Shown: positions 1 to 7,513, counted from the first letter of the stretch. The stretch: 9,291 nucleotides of DNA from an uncultured Bermanella sp. (GCA_913054445.1 CAJXIK010000064.1:1-9291); one strand, 5' to 3'. Made by a program: numbers and translations. The notes: a model not told the origin generated them from the letters alone.

Positions 1-27
1 CTCCACAGATTGACCCCTGTGCTTATT

Positions 28-894
28 TTAATGCGATTGCCCTGACTCCCTGCCCGCCAACGCTTGTCCCATTACCAACGGCGACTCGGCCCGAATCTCT
101 TCTAAAAACTTCACGCTGTCTTCGGGGAAGCACAACACCACCGTCGAGCCCAACTTGAAGCGGCCCATTTCTTGGCCTTTCTGCAAACGAATTTCGCTTT
201 GTGTATAGTCCTGAACCTGTGCTTTTTTCGGTAACGGACAAACCTGCCCCGACCATACAGTTTCGATACCGGCGACGATCATGGCACCCACCAGCACCAT
301 GGCCATGGGGCCGTATTCGGTTTCGAACATACACACTAAGCGCTCGTTACGGGCAAACAAACCATCCACACCCTGAGCCGTAGTTGGGTTCACGCTGAAC
401 AAGTCGCCTGGCACATAAACAGTTTCCAGTAATTTACCGGCACAGGGCATGTGCACGCGGTGATAATCTTTAGGCGACAAATAAATGGTGGCAAATTCAC
501 CGTTTAAGAAGGTTGCGGCACGCTCGCTGTCGCCGCCCAATAAAGTGGTAACACTAAAGTCGCGACCCTTGGCTTGAAATACCTTACCCAGTTCAATTTT
601 ACCCAGCTGACTCACCGCACCGTCGGCAGGGCTAACCAACACACCCTCACCCTGCGCGATGGGGCGCGCGCCATCTTTCAATTGACGGGTAAAGAAATCG
701 TTGAAGGAAGCGAACGCAGATAAATCTTCCACTAAGGCTTCATCCATATTCACCCGATATTTTTTGGCAAACTTAGTGATGAAGGTATTTTTAATTAAGC
801 CAATTTCTGTGCTGGCAAACCAGCCCACCAAACGCGATAAAGCATGCTGAGGAATGACATACTGCAAAAATATAAACAAACTATCTTTATTCAC
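28..894 (-). CDS. psd: Phosphatidylserine decarboxylase proenzyme
   Basis: Converts phosphatidylserine to phosphatidylethanolamine at the inner membrane, the last step of PE synthesis. The 288-residue protein carries the family marks: an ADG motif with Asp91, the YHRVHMP segment (residues 144-150, His148), and the LGST self-cleavage site at 248-251. Known chemistry of the family predicts cleavage between Gly249 and Ser250. This gives a beta chain of about 249 residues and an alpha chain of about 39 residues whose N-terminal serine becomes the pyruvoyl cofactor. Asp91, His148 and Ser250 match the processing triad of E. coli Psd, so the enzyme should be active. The ATG at 894 directly follows an in-frame TGA, which fixes the start; a weak AGGA lies about 13 bases upstream. 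It follows rhdA by 63 bp on the same strand and may share its transcript. The protein is shorter than E. coli Psd (322 residues) but no motif is missing. Confidence 0.97.
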   Translation of the reverse strand: MNKDSLFIFLQYVIPQHALSRLVGWFASTEIGLIKNTFITKFAKKYRVNMDEALVEDLSAFASFNDFFTRQLKDGARPIAQGEGVLVSPADGAVSQLGKIELGKVFQAKGRDFSVTTLLGGDSERAATFLNGEFATIYLSPKDYHRVHMPCAGKLLETVYVPGDLFSVNPTTAQGVDGLFARNERLVCMFETEYGPMAMVLVGAMIVAGIETVWSGQVCPLPKKAQVQDYTQSEIRLQKGQEMGRFKLGSTVVLCFPEDSVKFLEEIRAESPLVMGQALAGRESGQSH

Positions 895-931
895 TTAATT
901 TTTCCTAACGCTTCTTATTAATTTTAAATTT

Positions 932-951
932 TGCCTACATGGATGTAGGCA
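932..951. repeat. Perfect palindromic hairpin between rhdA and psd
   Basis: Two nine-base arms, TGCCTACAT and ATGTAGGCA, surround a two-base centre. On the minus strand it lies just after the rhdA stop and is followed by AAAATTTAAAATT rather than a clean U-run. It could be a weak intrinsic terminator, an attenuating or RNA-stabilising hairpin, or a dispersed palindrome. The sequence shows the symmetry; its role is inferred. Confidence 0.6.
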
Positions 952-957
952 TCTTAC

Positions 958-1773
958 TTATTCACCGGTCTCGATGGGCGTACTAGGGTCGTTACCCCAT
1001 TGCGCCCAAGAACCCGCGTAGGCTTGCATCTGCCAGCCCAACGCCTTGGCAATCACATAGGTTAAACCCGAACGCCTATGGGTTTGGCAGTGGCTCACTA
1101 GAGTTTGCTGGCCGTCGATGCCGATGGCCGCCAGTTCCTGACGAATCACGGCAAGATCACGCAGCTTCAGGTGGTTATCCCGATCTAGGGCGATGCTAAA
1201 CTCGTAACTCACGGCACCCGGCAGGTGGCCGCCGCGCTGACTCACGGCTTTCTCACCCGTGTATTCTGGGTGAGAGCGCGCATCCCAAATTTGCACGCTG
1301 TTGGCTTCGATGGCGGTTAATAGCTGTGACTGGGTGATGCTCACGGTTTCATCTATAGCTGTCACCTCGTACTCTGTGGCGGTGGCGCTATTAATCTGGG
1401 ATTCGATGGGGCGCTGCTCGGCCAACCAACTATGAATGCCGCCGTTTAGGAAGCTGTAGTGTTTATGGCCGATGCTATCGAGCACCCAGATCATGCGGCC
1501 CGCCCAAGGGCCGCCATCGTCGTCGTACACCACCACATGGGTGTCCTCGCTCAAGCCTAAACGACTGAACAGGATGCTTAGCTGCTGCTGGGTGGGCAAC
1601 AAACCCGGTGCTGGCTTGATGCCCAATTGAATGTCGCTGGGGGCCACTGGAATCGCACCCGGCACATGCGCCTGTTGATAAGTCTCGCGCTTGCCCAAGT
1701 CCAAAATTAGTAGCTTGTCCTGGCCGAGTACGGCCTGCAATTCGCTGGGTTCAAGTATTAGTGGTAAGTCCAT
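958..1773 (-). CDS. rhdA: Thiosulfate sulfurtransferase (RhdA-type, tandem rhodanese)
   Basis: Transfers a sulfane sulfur from thiosulfate-like donors to thiol acceptors or cyanide through a cysteine persulfide, probably in the cytoplasm. Two rhodanese domains are visible, about residues 5-125 and 145-265. The N-terminal one has an Asp-rich segment where the catalytic loop would be and is structural. The C-terminal one carries the active loop CQTHRRS starting at Cys229, very close to the CQTHHRS loop of Azotobacter vinelandii RhdA, which also has 271 residues. The reading frame opens nine bases earlier at a GTG (1782), but I chose the ATG at 1773. It has an AGGT Shine-Dalgarno (1781-1784) seven bases upstream and agrees with the RhdA length. 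A sigma-70-type promoter lies just upstream and psd follows on the same strand. An SseA-type mercaptopyruvate sulfurtransferase is less likely given this loop. Confidence 0.93.
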   Translation of the reverse strand: MDLPLILEPSELQAVLGQDKLLILDLGKRETYQQAHVPGAIPVAPSDIQLGIKPAPGLLPTQQQLSILFSRLGLSEDTHVVVYDDDGGPWAGRMIWVLDSIGHKHYSFLNGGIHSWLAEQRPIESQINSATATEYEVTAIDETVSITQSQLLTAIEANSVQIWDARSHPEYTGEKAVSQRGGHLPGAVSYEFSIALDRDNHLKLRDLAVIRQELAAIGIDGQQTLVSHCQTHRRSGLTYVIAKALGWQMQAYAGSWAQWGNDPSTPIETGE

Positions 1774-1801
1774 GATGCGCACCTGTTATTTAAGCTAGGG
1801 C

Positions 1802-1830
1802 ATTGTAATCAAGGGGAGGGCCAGTGTCAG
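1802..1830 (-). promoter_or_regulatory. Sigma-70-type promoter of rhdA
   Basis: Read on the minus strand, CTGACA (1825-1830, five of six consensus bases) is followed after exactly 17 bases by TACAAT (1802-1807, five of six). Transcription would begin near 1795, giving a leader of about 20 bases to the ATG at 1773. This also argues against the GTG at 1782. It should drive rhdA and possibly psd. Not tested; the match and spacing are good. Confidence 0.6.
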
Positions 1831-1954
1831 GTATTAAAAATTTCAGGGTGTAATCGATGGGCAGCGCCTGCTGCGAGCTAAATGACACAAGGACCCAGCG
1901 GCTAGGCTTAGCCCCTAGTTGGATTCCGCAGCTTGGCCCTATATTTTTTGACGG

Positions 1955-3601
1955 TTAACCGGCTTTCAGGCGGGTCTTGGGCTTATGCTGGTGATTGTGT
2001 TTTTGCGCGTACGCCCCCAAGGCAAAACCGGCACTTTGGCAAATAGTCTTAAAGGCCTGATATTCCTGCTCGGTGATGCTTGCTTCATCGCTGGCAGCGT
2101 CGGCATAGACCACCCCTATGGGTTTATCGCCGGCAAATAACGACATGACGATGAAATTTTTATTAAGCAATACCTTCACCACCAGCCCGCTTAACATGCC
2201 CAGTACTTGCTCATAGTTATCTTGGTCTACCTTATAGCTGGCCACCTTTTTTAGCAGTTTCGCAAAGAAGCGGTTTTCATTGAGCATCACCTTGAGGCCG
2301 TGCACCGGACTGTCTTGCGCGATGCCCACACAGTAAAGTGGGCGCAGGTGATCGCTCTCCTTGCTTAACACGCAGATGAAAGTGCGGCGCATGCCGAGGC
2401 CCTCGTAGATGGCCTTATTACAGGTAAGCAATATCTCGTGCACATTGCTGAAGGTGTGCACGTCCCGCTTAAATTGGGCAATGATATCCACCAGCAGGCG
2501 CTTGTTAGCCTTGCGCGGCGGCGCGGCGAGTGGCTGTGTGCCATTCATATCCACAGGCTGGTTTTTTTGCTCGGCCTGCTCTTTGTCTGGCAGCAGACAC
2601 AGCATGGGCCGACGCAACCAGGGGGGCTGGTGGTTGGCGCTCTGCGGCCACAGCAAAGATGCCGCTGGGGTGAGCACCGGCCAGGCCGAGCCTCGCTGAC
2701 TGGCGGCCACCGCCAGCTGATGATTTTGGCCCACCACAGACTCGTGGCCTTGCCCGGTGAGGCGACTTAAGGCCTTCTGCGCGCGCAGGGTCTTGACCGT
2801 CATCCAGCCCAGCGGCAATTGCTCGGCCATGTGTAAGATTACCGCCATGAGAGTGTTGGGATTGGACGTTAAGCGTTTCAGCGTCAGATCGGCATCGATG
2901 AAATCTAGGTAGCGAGGATGCAGCAGTTGCCCCCATTGCTTTAGGGTGGGCAAGTGTTTGGCTTCTAGCACGTTTTGCGCCAGGCTAGGCAGCATGAGCT
3001 TGCGCCCCAACAAGCACAAAATTTCATCCAGCGAGCAGCCAAATACCTTTTTTTCGGCTCGGCGGGTGGCCACGAAGTCGTGGTGGATAAGCCAGTCGCA
3101 CTTGCGCATTTGGGCATAGGCCTCACGCCACATTATCCAGCGAGGAGCACCCGCCAGAATAGTGGCCCACTTGAGTTTCTCGGCGGAGCCGCCGTGATTC
3201 ACATGCACCCAGTGCGCCATTAGATTGCCGCCGAAGGCACTGCAAGACTGCGCCTGCAAGTAGGCTTTCTGGTAGGCATCGCTCTTGTGCAGCTTTAATT
3301 GTGGGGCCTGCTTCACACACTCTATTAGCCCCTTCATGCCTAAGATGGTGACCACATGATTGAGACTAAGAATCTCCACCCCCTGCCCAGGGTTGTGTTG
3401 ACGGCTCTTCTGGTTGGCCGCCAAAAACAAGTGCAAACACAAGGCTGGGTCACGCTCTACGGTATGTGCCATCTCGGCCAGCGATGCCCCCGCCTTTATC
3501 TGCTTGGTAAGCAACTTGGCCGATGCCTTGAGGATGGGAATCTGCGCTTGCTTGCCAATATCTAGCCAGGCCTTGCTGCCCTTCGCTGTTTTTACTTCCA
3601 T
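1955..3601 (-). CDS. HDOD domain signalling protein with C-terminal GAF domain
   Basis: Predicted cytoplasmic regulator of 548 residues without signal peptide or membrane segments. The first part, about residues 18-235, resembles an HDOD domain: the IPILKASAKLL opening helix, a segment DPALCLHLFLAAN, then LNHVVTILGMKGL, all typical of this metal-free relative of HD phosphohydrolases. A variable middle of about 130 residues, rich in Gln, Pro and Ala, links to a GAF-like domain at about 370-533, ending in GDKPIGVVYAD and a closing helix. HDOD proteins usually act as docking or regulatory modules in motility, chemotaxis and c-di-GMP networks; the ligand here is unknown. The gene is divergent from motAB across a shared promoter region, so a link to motility is plausible but inferred. 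A similar unnamed gene sits between rhdA and motA in Pseudomonas, as I recall. The Shine-Dalgarno is weak; the ATG at 3601 fits the domain edge. The product class is fairly secure, the role is not. Confidence 0.85.
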   Translation of the reverse strand: MEVKTAKGSKAWLDIGKQAQIPILKASAKLLTKQIKAGASLAEMAHTVERDPALCLHLFLAANQKSRQHNPGQGVEILSLNHVVTILGMKGLIECVKQAPQLKLHKSDAYQKAYLQAQSCSAFGGNLMAHWVHVNHGGSAEKLKWATILAGAPRWIMWREAYAQMRKCDWLIHHDFVATRRAEKKVFGCSLDEILCLLGRKLMLPSLAQNVLEAKHLPTLKQWGQLLHPRYLDFIDADLTLKRLTSNPNTLMAVILHMAEQLPLGWMTVKTLRAQKALSRLTGQGHESVVGQNHQLAVAASQRGSAWPVLTPAASLLWPQSANHQPPWLRRPMLCLLPDKEQAEQKNQPVDMNGTQPLAAPPRKANKRLLVDIIAQFKRDVHTFSNVHEILLTCNKAIYEGLGMRRTFICVLSKESDHLRPLYCVGIAQDSPVHGLKVMLNENRFFAKLLKKVASYKVDQDNYEQVLGMLSGLVVKVLLNKNFIVMSLFAGDKPIGVVYADAASDEASITEQEYQAFKTICQSAGFALGAYAQKHNHQHKPKTRLKAG

Positions 3602-3836
3602 GGTCGTCGCATTCTAGCTTGATTAAATCGCATCTAAACTGCCCTAGGCTAGGTATGAGTTGGCACGACTATTTTGCTTGCTTTGTATTTGAGGAATAGC
3701 AAATAGTGACCTTTACTTAACTATAGTCCGACTTCGCGCGAACAGACCCACTAATTAACATGCCCCCCGCGAATTAACATAACAACAGTGACATGGACTC
3801 AGCGGCCGTGATTGGCAGCGACACAAGGAACGTGGA
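3602..3836. promoter_or_regulatory. Divergent promoter region between the HDOD gene and motA
   Basis: This 235-bp stretch holds no gene. Toward motA there is a moderate sigma-70-type candidate, TTGGCA (3660-3665), 18 bases, TGTATT (3684-3689), and a separate TATAGT (3722-3727) without a good partner. Toward the HDOD gene, TAGAAT (3611-3616) lies too near the ATG for a normal leader. An imperfect inverted repeat joins CTATTTTGCT (3669-3678) and AGCAAATAG (3698-3706). The nine-base sequence AATTAACAT occurs twice (3753-3761 and 3772-3780), 19 bases apart. A clear motA ribosome site, AAGGA at 3825-3829, ends the region. I found no match to the FliA consensus. Control of the two genes from here is inferred. 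Confidence 0.45.
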
Positions 3837-4688
3837 ATGCTCTACATACTGGGTTTTATAATCGTTTGTGCCAGCATCGTCGTTGGCTATTTAGGCAGCC
3901 ATGGTGAGCTGGCCGCCCTGTGGCAGCCCTACGAATTCCTCATTATATTGGGCGCGGGCCTAGGTGCCCACATCAGCGGCAACCCTTGGCAGGTGCATAC
4001 CGCCACCATCAAACTCATGCCCCAGGTCATCTTGGGTGGCAAGGTCAATAAAGCCCTGTACATGGACAGCCTGCGGCTCATCTACGATATCCTTAATAAG
4101 AGCCGCAAGGAGGGCATGATGTCCATCGAGGGCGATGTGGAAAACCCACAGTCCAGCGGCATCTTCTCGAAGTATCCGGCGGTACAGGCCAATCCGGCCC
4201 TAGCCGATTTCATCGCCGACTGTTTTCGCTTAATTGCCGCGGGCAACATGCAGGCCCACGAGCTGGATGCCCTAATGGACATGGAGATCGACAGCCGCCT
4301 GCACGAGCTCATGCTGCCCGGCCAGTCCGTACAAAAAATCGCCGATGCCATGCCCGGCTTCGGCATCGTGGCAGCCGTTTTAGGCATCGTCATTACCATG
4401 GGTGCCATCGACGGCCCCATGGAAGAATTAGGCCGCCACATCGCTGCGGCACTGGTGGGCACTTTCTCTGGGGTGTTATTTGGTTATGGTTTCTTTGCCC
4501 CCATCTCCTCCCGCATGGAACACATCGCCCACGAAGAGATTAAGCTCTATGAATCTGCCAAGGCCACTATAGTGGCCTCGGTGAATGGCTTGCCTCCCCA
4601 GCTCGCGGTGGAATTCGGGCGTAAGGTTTTATTTGCCCACGACCGCCCAAGCTTTGCCGAATTAGAAAATGTGGTGCGTTCACGCTAG
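3837..4688 (+). CDS. motA: Flagellar motor stator protein MotA
   Basis: Membrane subunit of the proton-driven stator that pushes on FliG to turn the flagellum. The 283-residue sequence aligns with E. coli MotA almost without gaps. Four hydrophobic segments lie at about 2-21, 32-50, 170-191 and 201-224, with the large cytoplasmic loop between the second and third. Arg90 and Glu98 (KSRKEGMMSIEGD), which contact FliG, and the two functional prolines Pro173 (MPGFGIVAAV) and Pro222 (FFAPISS) fall at the same numbers as in E. coli. The late segment VEFGRKVLFAHDRPSFAELE is the family C-terminal signature. The ATG has AAGGA seven bases upstream. motB follows after 56 bp and the pair is surely one unit. 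The E. coli-like sequence favours proton over sodium coupling, though this rests on homology only. Confidence 0.97.
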   Translation: MLYILGFIIVCASIVVGYLGSHGELAALWQPYEFLIILGAGLGAHISGNPWQVHTATIKLMPQVILGGKVNKALYMDSLRLIYDILNKSRKEGMMSIEGDVENPQSSGIFSKYPAVQANPALADFIADCFRLIAAGNMQAHELDALMDMEIDSRLHELMLPGQSVQKIADAMPGFGIVAAVLGIVITMGAIDGPMEELGRHIAAALVGTFSGVLFGYGFFAPISSRMEHIAHEEIKLYESAKATIVASVNGLPPQLAVEFGRKVLFAHDRPSFAELENVVRSR

Positions 4689-4744
4689 GGCTGTGCGGGC
4701 TAGGGCCAATATAGACACATTAGAATAAAGAGAACCTCGAACTT

Positions 4745-5752
4745 ATGGATAAGTTTGAACAACGCAATGTGGTCATCAAACGCGTAAAGAAAGGGCACGA
4801 GGCTCATCATGGTGGTGCCTGGAAGGTGGCCATGGCCGATTTCGCCATGGCCATGATGGCGCTGTTTCTCATCCTGTGGTTGATCAACTCCTCCAACGAA
4901 GAAGAAATTGCCAAGGTAGCCGGTTATTTTCAAGACCCCCAGTCCGCCGAAGATGGCAATAAGGTGCCCAGCCCTTGGGTCATCGACCTAGGCGGCAGCC
5001 CGGCGGTACAAGACAATGTGGCAGAGAGCCAAACCATAGATCCCACCAAAATATTGCAGGCGGAACAAATTGAGAGTGCCGCCGAGGCCATCGAACGCGC
5101 GCGCCTAGAGACCATGGAGGCCGAATTTAAGCAGCAGATCGACGCTAGCTCTACCCTCAGTCCTTACCGCGACCAAATTAAGGTGGACATCACTAGCGAG
5201 GGGGTGCGCATTCAAATTGTCGACAAGACCAATCGCCCCATGTTCGATCCGGGCTCGGCGCGCTTAAAGTATTACGCCGAGGATATACTCTATGAGATGG
5301 CCCCCATCTTCAGCGCGGTGCCCAACCGTATTTCCATCACCGGCCACACCGACAGCAGTGGCCGCAAGAGTGCTTGGGCCACGGGTAACTGGGAGTTATC
5401 CGCCAGCCGCGCCAACGCCGCCCGCCGTGCCTTAGGGGATGCGGGTCTGGAAGAAGCCAAGATTGCCCAGGTGGTGGGCATGGGGGACAAGGCGCACTTT
5501 AATATCACCGAACCAGAAAGCGCCATTAACCGCCGCATCGCCATCGTGGTGTTAAACAAGCGCACCGACAATGCCATCGCCTCGCGGGCTGGGGGTTACA
5601 TCGAAGAAGGCAGTCAGGGGGAGGCGGATGTAGAGCGCGAGGGTGCCGTCAAGCAGAGCGGGTCGATCTTGGATGATTTACAGCGCCAGCGGGATGACGA
5701 GAGCAACCAATATGACGCGCCGCCGGATGTGGAGGATGAGGCGTTTTGGTAA
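4745..5752 (+). CDS. motB: Flagellar motor stator protein MotB
   Basis: Proton-channel and cell-wall-anchoring partner of MotA. The 335 residues show a short basic N-terminus, HHGGAWKVAMADF leading into one transmembrane helix at about 29-48, and the essential channel aspartate at Asp32, the same number as in E. coli. Residues 51-65 form the plug region after the helix, then a flexible linker to about 145. An OmpA/MotB peptidoglycan-binding domain spans about 150-272, with GHTD (200-203), the ELSASRANAARR helix and NRRI (262-265), the residues that grip peptidoglycan. The tail after 275 is acidic and poorly conserved. The sequence around Asp32 (DFAMAMMALFL) is of the proton MotB kind, unlike sodium PomB. 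The Shine-Dalgarno is weak (AAAGAGAA at 4727-4734), but the start is fixed by alignment around Asp32. It is co-transcribed with motA and convergent with epmA. Confidence 0.97.
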   Translation: MDKFEQRNVVIKRVKKGHEAHHGGAWKVAMADFAMAMMALFLILWLINSSNEEEIAKVAGYFQDPQSAEDGNKVPSPWVIDLGGSPAVQDNVAESQTIDPTKILQAEQIESAAEAIERARLETMEAEFKQQIDASSTLSPYRDQIKVDITSEGVRIQIVDKTNRPMFDPGSARLKYYAEDILYEMAPIFSAVPNRISITGHTDSSGRKSAWATGNWELSASRANAARRALGDAGLEEAKIAQVVGMGDKAHFNITEPESAINRRIAIVVLNKRTDNAIASRAGGYIEEGSQGEADVEREGAVKQSGSILDDLQRQRDDESNQYDAPPDVEDEAFW

Positions 5753-5767
5753 TAGCATCACGTACGA

Positions 5768-5782
5768 GGCCACCCTGTGGCC
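5768..5782. terminator. Short hairpin after motB
   Basis: GGCCAC and GTGGCC form a perfect six-base GC-rich stem around a CCT loop, 16 bases after the motB stop. No U-run follows, so an intrinsic terminator is only suspected. Its right arm is also the start of the core shared by the two tandem repeat copies. Confidence 0.35.
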
Positions 5783-5840
5783 GACTTATCGCGCACGGGG
5801 TGCGCTCGTACACCCCGTGGCCGACTCATCACGCTCGGGC
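5771..5840. repeat. Imperfect tandem repeat, 30-base unit at 40-base spacing
   Basis: Positions 5771-5800 and 5811-5840 match at 25 of 30 bases by my count, sharing the core GTGGCCGACT followed by ATC and CGC. The second copy runs into the last codons of epmA (stop at 5829-5831). This is direct sequence observation. It may be a local duplication or two copies of a small dispersed intergenic element. Confidence 0.7.
5794..5819. terminator. Possible bidirectional terminator between motB and epmA
   Basis: CACGGGGTG (5794-5802) and CACCCCGTG (5811-5819) form a perfect nine-base GC-rich stem with an eight-base loop, placed between two convergent genes just beyond the epmA stop. That position suits a terminator for both. 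Neither strand has a proper U-run after the stem, so Rho-assisted ending or mRNA 3' protection are alternatives. Confidence 0.4.
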
Positions 5841-6758
5841 GAAGTCGAAACTCAACACCTCACTAATATCCTTCAGCTGCAACTTCAACATTAAGATCCG
5901 ATCTAGCCCCAAGGCCACGCCCGAGCAATCTGGCAAGCCGTGCGCTAGCGCCTGCAAGAAATGTTCATCGGCACACCTAGCCTGCGCACACTGCGCCTGT
6001 TCCTTGGCAAAGCGCCGTTTCTGCTCGCTGACATCGGTGAGTTCCTGATAGCCGTTGGCCAATTCTAGGCCATTCACATACAGCTCAAAACGCTGGGCCA
6101 GCATGTCAGCCGAATCATTTTCGTAGGTCTGTGCCAGTGCCGCCTGACTGGCCGGATACTGGCCAATAAAGACCAACGTGTCCTTGGGCAGGTTGGGCTC
6201 CACCACATGGCTGATGAGCAAATCTAAACACTCGTCGCGGTTCAGTTGTAACGCCCCTACGAACGGCTGAACCCTCATTTGCAGCTCATCATCCGTGGCT
6301 AAGAAGGGGTCCAGCCGAGCGTATTTAATAAACGCCTGGCGGTAGCTTAAATCTAGGCGGCGCTGAATGTTGAGGTAATCCCCCACCAGCTGAGCCACCT
6401 CATCTTTTAGGGTCTGCAAGTCAAAATGAAGCCGATAATATTCCAGCATGGAAAATTCTGGGTTATGACGCTTGCCCAGCTCTTCATCCCGAAATACTTT
6501 ACAGATCTGATAAATATCGCCACTGCCCGCCGCCAACAGGCGCTTCATGGGGTATTCGGGGGAGGTTTGCAGATAACAGGCCTTACTCAGGCAAGTGGCT
6601 GCCAAGGGTAGCAGGTTAGCATCACTCACCGCCGCGCGGGACAGCAGGGGCGTCTCCACCTCTAAGACATCACGCAGCCTAAAAAAGTCACGAATATAGG
6701 CGTTGAAATCGGCGCGCGCCCTGAGGGTATTGATGTCAGCCGAAGGTTGCCAAAGCAT
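5829..6758 (-). CDS. epmA: Elongation factor P--(R)-beta-lysine ligase
   Basis: Class II lysyl-tRNA-synthetase-like enzyme (also PoxA, GenX, YjeA) that activates (R)-beta-lysine with ATP and attaches it to Lys34 of EF-P in the cytoplasm. The 309 residues cover only a synthetase catalytic core with no anticodon-binding domain, the mark of this family; E. coli EpmA has 325. Motif 1 is near VLEVETPLLS (31-40), motif 2 is FRDEELGKRHNPEFSMLEYYR (89-109), and motif 3 is GVALGLDRILM (280-290) with Arg287 for ATP binding. TSPEY (65-69) and ELANGYQELTD (232-242) line the active site in homologues. It starts 14 bp after the efp stop, so enzyme and substrate are co-transcribed. The start ATG has a modest GGA seven to eight bases upstream. 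EpmB, which makes the beta-lysine, is not in the window. Confidence 0.96.
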   Translation of the reverse strand: MLWQPSADINTLRARADFNAYIRDFFRLRDVLEVETPLLSRAAVSDANLLPLAATCLSKACYLQTSPEYPMKRLLAAGSGDIYQICKVFRDEELGKRHNPEFSMLEYYRLHFDLQTLKDEVAQLVGDYLNIQRRLDLSYRQAFIKYARLDPFLATDDELQMRVQPFVGALQLNRDECLDLLISHVVEPNLPKDTLVFIGQYPASQAALAQTYENDSADMLAQRFELYVNGLELANGYQELTDVSEQKRRFAKEQAQCAQARCADEHFLQALAHGLPDCSGVALGLDRILMLKLQLKDISEVLSFDFARA

Positions 6759-6772
6759 ATGAGGTTCCGTGA

Positions 6773-7345
6773 CTAGACCTTGGCACGCGACACATATTCA
6801 CCAGTACGGGTGTCGATACGCAGCACTTCACCTATGTTGATGAACAGGGGCACACGCACCATGGCACCCGTGGTGAGGAAGGCTGGCTTAGTGCCACCCT
6901 GCGCGGTATCCCCTTTAAGGCCGGGATCGGTCTCCACCACTTCTAGCTCCACGAAGTTAGGCGCACTGACGGCAATCGGCGCACCGTTAAACAGGGTGAC
7001 CTCGTATGCTTCCTGCTCTTTAAGCCAGTTTTTGGTGTCGGCGACCGCCTCGACAGGGGCGGCATACTGCTCAAAGGAACCGTCGGTGGCCATAAAATGA
7101 AAAAACTCACCGTCCGCGTATAGGTATTCCATGTCATAATCCATGACATCGGCACCTTCCAGCTTTTCACCCGACTTAAAGGTACGCTCCCAAACCCGAC
7201 CGGTCTTAAGGTTACGCAGCTTTACACGGCTAAACGCCTGACCCTTGCCGGGCTTAACCAATTCATTTTCAAGAATGGAACACGGGTCCCCTTCCAACAT
7301 AACCTTAAGACCAGATTTAAATTCGTTGGTAGAATAATTTGCCAT
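6773..7345 (-). CDS. efp: Translation elongation factor P
   Basis: tRNA-shaped three-domain factor that enters the E site of ribosomes stalled on proline runs and promotes peptide bond formation. At 190 residues it has the usual length. The modification loop reads KPGKGQ, putting the target lysine at position 34, exactly the residue that EpmA lysylates. The KOW-like domain I covers about 1-65, domain II about 66-128 and domain III about 129-190, which contains the family signature GLKGDTAQGGTKPA and ends in INIGEVLRIDTRTGEYVSRA. AAGG (plus 7354-7357) lies eight bases before the ATG. epmA follows 14 bp downstream, so the operon supplies both factor and modifying enzyme. The Lys34 type together with adjacent epmA excludes the rhamnosylated (EarP, Arg32) class. 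Its upstream side abuts the integrase gene. Confidence 0.98.
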   Translation of the reverse strand: MANYSTNEFKSGLKVMLEGDPCSILENELVKPGKGQAFSRVKLRNLKTGRVWERTFKSGEKLEGADVMDYDMEYLYADGEFFHFMATDGSFEQYAAPVEAVADTKNWLKEQEAYEVTLFNGAPIAVSAPNFVELEVVETDPGLKGDTAQGGTKPAFLTTGAMVRVPLFINIGEVLRIDTRTGEYVSRAKV

Positions 7346-7409
7346 GGATTTTGCCTTAACTTAAATATATCAATTTATCGCTAAACCCCTTTAAACTAGA
7401 GGGCCTAGC

Positions 7410-7439
7410 AGTATCATGTCAGCCTAGTACCAGTATCAA
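7410..7439 (-). promoter_or_regulatory. Candidate promoter of efp-epmA
   Basis: On the minus strand TTGATA (7434-7439, five of six consensus bases) is followed after 18 bases by GATACT (7410-7415, four of six). Transcription would start near 7403, giving a leader of about 58 bases. The same two boxes make an eight-base direct repeat CAGTATCA on the plus strand (7409-7416, 7431-7438), so a protein-binding repeat is an alternative reading. Confidence 0.35.
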
Positions 7440-7504
7440 CCCAGTGCCAATACAGCCATAATTCAGCCGATTCGTGGTCTCTCAATGGTAACTCAAACAG
7501 GAGC

Positions 7505-7513
7505 TGATAAAAT
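7505..7513 (+). promoter_or_regulatory. Extended -10 promoter candidate for the integrase
   Basis: TGATAAAAT matches the extended -10 form TG-N-TATAAT with five of six core bases (7508-7513). I see no good -35 box, which extended -10 promoters can lack. A start near 7520 would leave about 14 bases before ATG 7534 or about 35 before ATG 7555. Confidence 0.35.

Noticed and set aside
1..27. Terminator after psd from CACAG (4-8) and CTGTG (17-21)
   Set aside because: The stem has only five pairs and lacks a U-run; it may be chance.
1900..1954. Terminator after the HDOD gene (CTAGG/CCTAG, GGCTA/TAGCC and CGGTTAACCG)
   Set aside because: The stems are short and compete with one another, and the A/T run is on the wrong side for the minus-strand transcript.
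2409..2936. Long reading frames on both strands inside the HDOD gene
   Set aside because: They lie wholly within a well-supported gene and show no domain, start signal or recognisable product.
3661..3677. Sigma-54-like sequence upstream of motA (TGGCAC followed by TTGC)
   Set aside because: The GG and GC elements are 14 bases apart instead of the required 12, and sigma-54 tolerates little change in this spacing.
3602..3836. FliA (sigma-28) flagellar promoter for motAB
   Set aside because: Several TAAA sequences occur, but none has a GCCGATAA-like partner at about 15 bases.
4082..4462. Minus-strand 126-codon frame inside motA
   Set aside because: It is a Met/Ser/Ala-rich shadow of the motA frame with no family resemblance.
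6771..6772. Frameshift or fusion between efp and epmA
   Set aside because: Both proteins are full length with intact ends; the 14-bp gap is an ordinary operon spacing.
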